DNA of 64,000 nucleotides from Ectobius pallidus. Its lineage: Eukaryota > Arthropoda > Insecta > Blattodea > Ectobiidae. The stretch's first letter is position 1. Each line of letters opens with the position of its first letter. The stretch covers positions 35,778,766 through 35,842,765 of the forward strand of contig CAXKWD010000011.1 in the NCBI GenBank assembly GCA_964059195.1. The letters are read 5' to 3'. Positions 57,859 through 64,000 of the stretch are shown in pieces. Below the pieces are notes generated by a model. The model saw only the letters and a program-made list of their open reading frames with translations. It was not told the DNA's origin and did not search any database. The translations under genes and the position numbers were made by a program.

Positions 57859-60179
57859 TCCTTTCCTTCTCCACAAACTATTCTCAACACAAAATAAAAT
57901 AAGCAGAGAAATAAATAAACTCGATAGAGACAATGAACGAAGTTACACCCTGAAACCAAATATTAAGATAGTAAAAATCTGCCATTGCCTTCAGTCATTG
58001 TCATCTGATACCACAAGTAGGGATTAAAATACCGGCCAAGAGCTATGCATATTTTTATGAAGAAAAGTCAGCAGTCCTCCGAGAAGGTTGTGAATCCCGA
58101 GTTTCAGCTCAAAGGGTTTTATGGAGTACAACAATGACTGTAGGCCTTTGCGTTACAGATTACTCAACACAATAGTTGTCCAATTCAAGTGCTGTTGCAG
58201 CTAACTGTATCCTTTTATCAGTTATCTTGTGTACCTTTATTTTTGGGACAAGCAGATGGAAATGGGCAGCTGACTTTTGTTGTTTGTTGTTTATTATTTG
58301 TTTACACTTTATTGAACAAAAGACAAATAAATGTTAGGTCTTGTGAATGTATCAACAAGTTTTAACTGAATTACAAGTAAATCAAACTGAACAAGTATGC
58401 CCATAAATTATTGTATACCCTATATAACATGTTTAAAATGTTACTGTCATCATAGAATTCACTCATAAAAAGGATTATCCTCTAGACAGACGATCCACCG
58501 AAGTGATAAACTTACGAAAATACAACTGCATACAGTAAACGTTTAAGTTTTAAGATAGGTTTGCTAAGTTGAAAAATTATACAGTACATTGAGTACACTG
58601 AGTGTTTTATAAATAAAAGTTTCTTTCTTTTGACGCTTTATGTTTTTAAAATAAAGGATCATTTTATTAGTATTTTTGGGTTTAAATTCCTTCATCAGTT
58701 AAGCCCGTTACCGACTTTTTAAAGTTAGGCTTATGTTTATTTTGCAAAATAAAGTCGATTTAATTGTATGAACTAAACTTTTATCTTTTTTGTCATTTTG
58801 TACAAGACTATTTTCGATAGGTTAATATTTTGAACGAGATGAAAGTTAGCCTTATTTAGTCACTATGAATACACTGTTACACTTTTGAATAAAGTCTTAC
58901 TTTTAAAAACTAAATGTATAATACCTTTTCATTTCCCTAAATTAAAATCTACTTCTCATTTAGTATTCTTAAATAAAGAGCTTTAAACCCTTGCGTCATT
59001 TTATATTAGATTAACAGTATTCATTAATCATTGCAAAAATAAGTCTTCAAGTTTAATTTTAATGCCTCTTTTTCAAAATGCTAGGGTATATTTTGGAATA
59101 GTAAAACGATGTGTTTTAAAAAGTCTATTTTGTTTGTAACTGATAAAGACGTTAAAATAAAAATTGAAGGCGTAATTATACGAAAATAAATAAATAAAAT
59201 TCGGAGGTGTACCCAGACGCTCAGGTTGGCCCTCCCAAACCGAAATTCGGCTCGCTACGTCCCTGGGTCTCTAGCCATTTATGTACAGCGGTCTATATTA
59301 AATTTCTTCAGATTAACAGTATGGACTTGATTCGGCAGTTTATTGAACGTACGGAATCAACACTACTAAATGAGGATAAAGTACTATTCAATCCTTCGTA
59401 TTCAGGTTTTGACGTTCGGGTATTATAACTGTATATGTGTTTTCACCAGTTATGATGCTTCCGTTTAATATAAAAGACATACGAAAATAAGTTGATCATA
59501 GTTCTGTCATCACAATTTCCACAGCAGGCTGGGCACGAGAGCTTTCATACTTCCCTCGTAAGAACAATCTATCTCAGAACCAGCAGATAAGGTATTCTTT
59601 TCCTAGTACAAGATTTGTTGTGCATTCTCTGAGAAGCAGAATTTTTTCCAACCAAATATAAGGGAGATGAAAGCATGACAGACATTGTATAAGGAATAAA
59701 GCTGGATACACCCACACGACACGTGAGCAGAGCCACAATGAACCACCTCCACTCTCTGGCATGCCTTTGTAAGCATAATCCCTGGATCTGATTGCTCTTA
59801 TGCTGCCCCTGATGACAACTTTATCTCAAGGAAACTGAATACGGAGGGAACATCGTAATATTCAGACAAGGATTTCTATATCTACTATATAAAGCAAGTG
59901 TATTAGCTGAAAGTAAGCTATAGGGCTTACATTATTAGTTAGTTGCATTTGCGTTAGCGGTGTTTTCACTCTCTGCTACGAAGCCCACATTAGCCGCACT
60001 CGAAGTGCGCGCAGCTTCCCTGCTTTAACTGTACAAAAAGTATTACATAATATAATATTACCTTATTTATAACATATGAGGAAAGAGTCGTCTTTTATGG
60101 GTTATACAGGCATTCTATCTGGAAACCACATTCTGGCTGACGCGAATGAGTTCTTCCACTGTAATGTTTCTAATTTCAT
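57859..60179. other. Unassigned stretch
   Basis: 58300-59180 is very AT-rich with many AATAAAG words at irregular spacing. 59200-59270 (gtacccagacgctcaggttg, then 'ctacgtccctggg') resembles degenerate hAT-like end sequence. No gene. Confidence 0.35.
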
Positions 60180-60860
60180 TCATAAGCCATTGGGGAAGGA
60201 GACCAGCACTGATAACTCTGCAAACACTTCCGACATTTTAAGAAGGGAGACTTCCGCTGAATGAGCGGTGGCCGAATCTTGAAACCACCCACACGTCAAC
60301 TGATGGAAGAACGGCGTCAAAATGTCACTTTGGTACATTTTTGAATCTACTGTCGTCTCGTTAAAAATAAGCCCAATTATTCGTCCTGCATTAATAGCAC
60401 ACCAAAACCCCTCTCTTCCTATCATAACGAGAGATTTCATACACACCATTAGGATTTTCTGCACACCAATTGCGTCCACTGAACCATTATCCACTGATGA
60501 CAGATACCACTCACAATATCGCAATATTGCTGCTGGATCGACAGGTTTTAAACAATGGGCCCGTGTAAACCTGTACGGTTTGAGGTTTAAGAGCTTTGTT
60601 TGCAGAAGAAACGGAAATCCCTACTGGCTGGGCTAATTTTGAAAGTGATTTATTCTGTGAATGTTCAAGATTCACACCAATCTCGTCTAGTTTTTCTTCT
60701 GTTAAAACCGTTCGTGTGCGCACATGTTTTTTGTTTTGCACTGAGCCAGTATTTTCAAATTTATTATCAATTCAGTGAATTTGTGTTCTTGAAGGTGGCA
60801 CTTCACCAAGAAATGTCCGAATAAATTCATCACGTAGCCTACCCGTCGAGCGGACTCGTA
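60180..60860 (-). pseudogene. Mariner-type transposase remnant with internal deletion
   Basis: Tc1/mariner-superfamily DDE transposases cut and paste their own DNA. Minus strand from about 60840: EFIRTFLGEVPPSRTQIH, stop, then FENTGSVQNKKHVRTRTVL and the second helix-turn-helix KSLSKLAQPVGISVSSANK. After a frame change at about 60520 it reads REGFWCAINAGRIIGLIF and GWFQDSATAHSAEV, the block with the second catalytic Asp (family: QQD-x-A-x-AH). The stretch between HTH and FWCA is far too short: the block holding the first catalytic Asp (family: DEAWF) is deleted. Broken in at least two frames, C-terminus lost. It cannot be functional. Confidence 0.8.
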
Positions 60861-61089
60861 ATTAAAATAATTTTTACACACGAAAATATGATGCACCAGC
60901 GAAATTGGTCTTATCATCTTCATAACTTAAAGCTGAATAATTGTATCCACGTGTCATGAAGGCCAAACCGGATAAGCGCGCCAACCAAGTCGCATAACCC
61001 ACTTTAAAAACTCCGCTCGAACGGTTTCAACTTATAATGTATTTGTATTTACAGGGATGGGGCAGAAGTCATGGCAACGTTTTTATTTT
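60861..61089. other. Flank of the transposase remnant
   Basis: May include the end of that element; no inverted end could be fixed. Confidence 0.3.
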
Positions 61090-61330
61090 CTAAAAATGTG
61101 GGATCAATTTGATCTTTTGAAATATACAAATGAAAGGGTAGGGTAGGGAACGTATGAACGATGCAGATTATGAGTACTAGATGTAGGATAGAGTAGGGAG
61201 CATGCGACGAGTTATGAACAGCGTTCTTATTTCAGAACAGCTATTTCGTAGAATAAAAATGTCAGAGAATGACACAGGGAGCTGGTGGAAGCTTTGGGAA
61301 TGAGGATCTTCCGTATCAAACTTAGCTAAA
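61090..61330 (+). mobile_element. Mariner-derived non-autonomous element, copy 3 (partial)
   Basis: 61115-61200 (atacaaatgaaagggtaggg, 'gagtactagatgtaggatag', 'agta') matches the outer parts of 9650-10335. 61205-61320 is the same HTH region in a broken frame (EQ-x-FRR..., NDTGSWWKLWE region), aligning with 53660-53780. Confidence 0.6.
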
Positions 61331-62556
61331 AACGCTAAAATCCGGAAAAATATTACATTTTCAAAAATGTGGTGTAGATTTATTTTTATAAACATGATCA
61401 ACGTTGTCCGAAAATCTGTAGTGTCATCTATTTGTATCCTGTATATTTTTAAAGTTATCAGAATTATCTGAAACGCTTACCGTATCATGAAGAAGGTACT
61501 AGCAAAGGGAAGGAAATCTGTAATAATTTTCTTCAAATTATTATAAAATCAGCTATCAAATTATTAGACGTCTAAGAATCCGTTTTCTGTAATGGTGCTA
61601 GTGATGTTTCGGAAAGGAACTTTACCGAAATCCTATCAGAATAGAAAACAATAAAGAAAGAAAGAATGATGGATCTTGCTCCTGAATAATGAATTTGAAA
61701 GGACCCTAAAGACATTTACATATTACGCAGCCGTTTGGACGTGTCTAAAAAGCTTAAGAACACTATAGCAACCCCAAAAAGACATAGGCCTAAAACAATA
61801 ATATGCAAATAAAAAAAAACAAGACCTTTTACCATCATACACAAATTATGTATATTATTCTGAGTATTTTTTTTAAAATGAACATTGTCAGCTATTTCGA
61901 TTTTTTAAATTGCAATCCACGACTTGTTTAAATGTAATAGTTCATTTCCACTAGAAATATTACGCACACGAATCACTGCAAATACGTTCCGGAGCCAATT
62001 CAAAATGTTCAATCCTGGAAACACAATCTTGCCATGAACAAACAAACTATGCAAATACGCCAAAGTCCGCTATAAGTCACCAACTACAGTCAGATCGATT
62101 TCATTCCCACATCCATGTCCGAAGTAATTAAGCGAACTGGACGTAAGATGAATCTCGGATTATTTGTTTAAATCCCCACGTGGGGATTGTTTAAGTAGGT
62201 CATGCTATTTTTTATGTTTATCTCGTTTCTTAATTGGACACGCGATTTTAAGCGACGTAGCTCTAACTAAGTCATTTTTGTCAGCACAGGGCCAAGACCA
62301 ACAAATTGCCTCAAACCATACAAGGCTAGCCTTTTTATTCATGTTTTAATTTCCATTCTCTTTGTTTAGTAAATCAGTTATTGGTACACAGCCTATTAGC
62401 ATGTCTAAAATCACGTCAGATAAGGACTTCTGCAAAAAGTAATAATACAAATATATTTTAAAAGCGAAAAAAAAACATAATTACTTACCCAAAATAAATT
62501 TAACCTTTACAAAGTTCAATAAATTCGTAAGTATACTATAGGCCTACTTATGGGAT
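61331..62556. other. Unassigned stretch
   Basis: No recognised element. Two TAGGCCTA octamers lie at 61785 and just beyond the left edge of the next repeat at 62539. Confidence 0.4.
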
Positions 62557-62680
62557 GGCCGAAGCGTAGAGAGTGGTTTTCTAAACTAATTGTCCTAGAA
62601 ACTTGAAATTTTGCACACTTCTTTAAATTGTAAACAAAGTACTTGTAAAAAATCATTTTTTTAATAACCACTGCTATAGT
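62557..62680 (+). repeat. Dispersed repeat family A, copy 3 (partial)
   Basis: Aligns with 39300-39420: 'ggttttctaaactaattgtc', 'ctagaaacttgaaattttgc', 'acacttctttaaattgtaaa'. Only the first 120 bases of the family are present. Confidence 0.7.
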
Positions 62681-63017
62681 GCATTCTAAAGCGACGTTAA
62701 CCACGAACATCGAAGATCGGCTGGGAGACCACATAAATATCTTGAACAGGAGGGTGTCTAGAACAATAAGGCTAACCTATATTTTGAGGTATCAACTTCT
62801 TCCGTACTCATTAAGCTTTATTTACAGACAATAACATTTCGTTCGTAAACAATCAGGACGCATTTAACGCTTAAACTTTGACTCCACGTGAAGTGTGAGT
62901 AAGCCTGTTTCCCTATTAGTTCCACTTTCCCGTTCCACTCCATTAGGGGTCAGACAATGACTTAAACCATAAAGGATGCCGATAATTAACATGGCTTTAG
63001 AACGCAAACCTATTTCG

Positions 63018-63109
63018 GGTTATGACTATATAGAATTCCACGATAAGATCGGAATTTAAAAGGTAGTGTAAATACCAATCTTATCGTGGAATGCTAGGTC
63101 GCCATAACC
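63018..63109. repeat. 32-bp inverted repeat (hairpin)
   Basis: Arms 63018-63049 and 63078-63109 share ggttatg and an uninterrupted attccacgataagat block with a 28-base spacer. Near-perfect apart from about five mismatches in the middle. Probably a tiny MITE; a hairpin RNA is the alternative. Confidence 0.7.
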
Positions 63110-63596
63110 TGAATAACCTGATGTAGGCGTAATATTGATTATATAGCACTACCATTAAGTCATCTTTCAGATCTGCATATGATATTTAATGAAGTCATAT
63201 ATTGTCTGGATATTCCGGAATTGACTACTTTGCTATTCCGTATTGTCTTTCTTTATTTTGAGATTATCTTCGAAACAGACAAGCTCTCTCCACCGCTGCA
63301 TTGTTTTGGCCTACTGTATAAGATGTAGAGGAGTGTTCCCAATCTTTTAATATCGTGGACCCCTTAAATTAAATAAAACTTCACGGACCCCTTCTGAGTT
63401 TTGAGATGAACCGAACAGTAAATATGTGTAAACACTGATAACTTAACTACAATATACTAGTTACAAAAGTCATCATCATCAAAATATCAAAAGCAAATAC
63501 AAAAAGAAAGTATTAAATTTAAAAGGTAAAAATCATATTATAAAAGAGAAACACCTGTTAATCTTTAATGTGAGCAATTAAGCTGCGTATGAGCAA
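63110..63596. other. Unassigned stretch
   Basis: No recognised element. Confidence 0.4.
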
Positions 63597-63694
63597 TTAC
63601 TTACTTACTTATTCAATGGCAATAAACAATTCCTCAGGAAGCTACAGGAATATCATCTATTTTATGGAACCCGAAGATTCATTGCCGCGCTTAC
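63597..63694 (-). mobile_element. RTE-like LINE 3' terminus, short copy
   Basis: Last 98 bases of the family seen at 41797: 'gcggcaatgaatcttcgggt' type, 'gaggaattgtttattgccat', AAGTAAGTAAGTAA tail. Extreme 5' truncation. Confidence 0.85.
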
Positions 63695-63916
63695 AGCAGA
63701 CAATCTTTCTTGCAAAGCGTTAAGGATGCTCACAAGGCTTCTACGGGACGAAGAGATGAGACGAAGTTAATTTGCAGGTTGTATAACAACTACGTAGTGA
63801 TTCGTGGTTCATCTTTTGAACACCTGTTTAACCTAAAGAGAGCCAATTTTTCCGAATCACTTCAGATTCCCTCCATGCCATCGCTGTCTGTGCGATTCAA
63901 TTATAGATTGCAACTA

Positions 63917-63938
63917 TATATATATATATATATATATT
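63917..63938. repeat. (TA)11 microsatellite
   Basis: Uninterrupted TA repeat. Confidence 0.9.
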
Positions 63939-64000
63939 CTTACTAGGTATAATCACTTAACTTACGTAATCTTTGTTTATGTAGTGAAACAATAGGAATT

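Overview
This is an AT-rich, gene-poor, intron-like piece of an animal nuclear genome. The protein-coding signal and the repeat content point to an insect. The class of RTE-like LINE seen here, the tRNA-headed SINEs and the abundance of the palindrome TAGGCCTA make me think of a cockroach or termite (Blattodea); that last step is inference. Nothing bacterial, plasmid-like, viral or CRISPR-like is present.

Host gene: I find only two real coding exons, both on the minus strand: 46417-46514 and 19371-19499. They have correct splice sites and matching phases, and joined they read through the second and third membrane segments of an MFS sugar transporter. The best match is the proton/myo-inositol cotransporter SLC2A13 (HMIT). 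The intron between them is about 26.9 kb. I could not find the neighbouring exons (the N-terminal FGYDTG exon or the exon after GVGIG), so the rest of the window is probably also intron of this one gene.

Layout: 0-10 kb holds a LINE remnant with a palindromic MITE, a 34-bp hairpin, two pieces of one SINE, an RTE-like 3' end and a mariner-derived non-autonomous element. 10-18 kb is almost featureless. 18.3-19.0 kb is a 660-bp MITE with 130-bp inverted ends, next to the downstream exon. 21.9-24.4 kb has LINE remnants and a complete SINE with target-site duplication (TSD). 26.9-29.9 kb is the largest element, a 5'-truncated non-LTR retrotransposon with a 13-bp TSD. 32-42 kb is a dense patchwork: a LINE 3' end, a MITE, a SINE, a long palindrome split by an RTE-like insertion, and two repeat families in inverted pairs. 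43-49 kb has more copies of these families around the upstream exon. 51-64 kb has a LINE 3' end, a hAT element inserted in a mariner relic, a GC-rich hairpin region, a SINE, a broken mariner-type transposase and short hairpins.

How the parts relate: the repeats share parts and sit inside each other. One SINE carries the same 3' end as a LINE remnant in the same window. Several insertions can be dated relative to each other because an uninterrupted copy of the host repeat is also present. I did not find a new multi-gene system. The notable content is the nested transposon history and the strong inverted-repeat structure inside a long intron.
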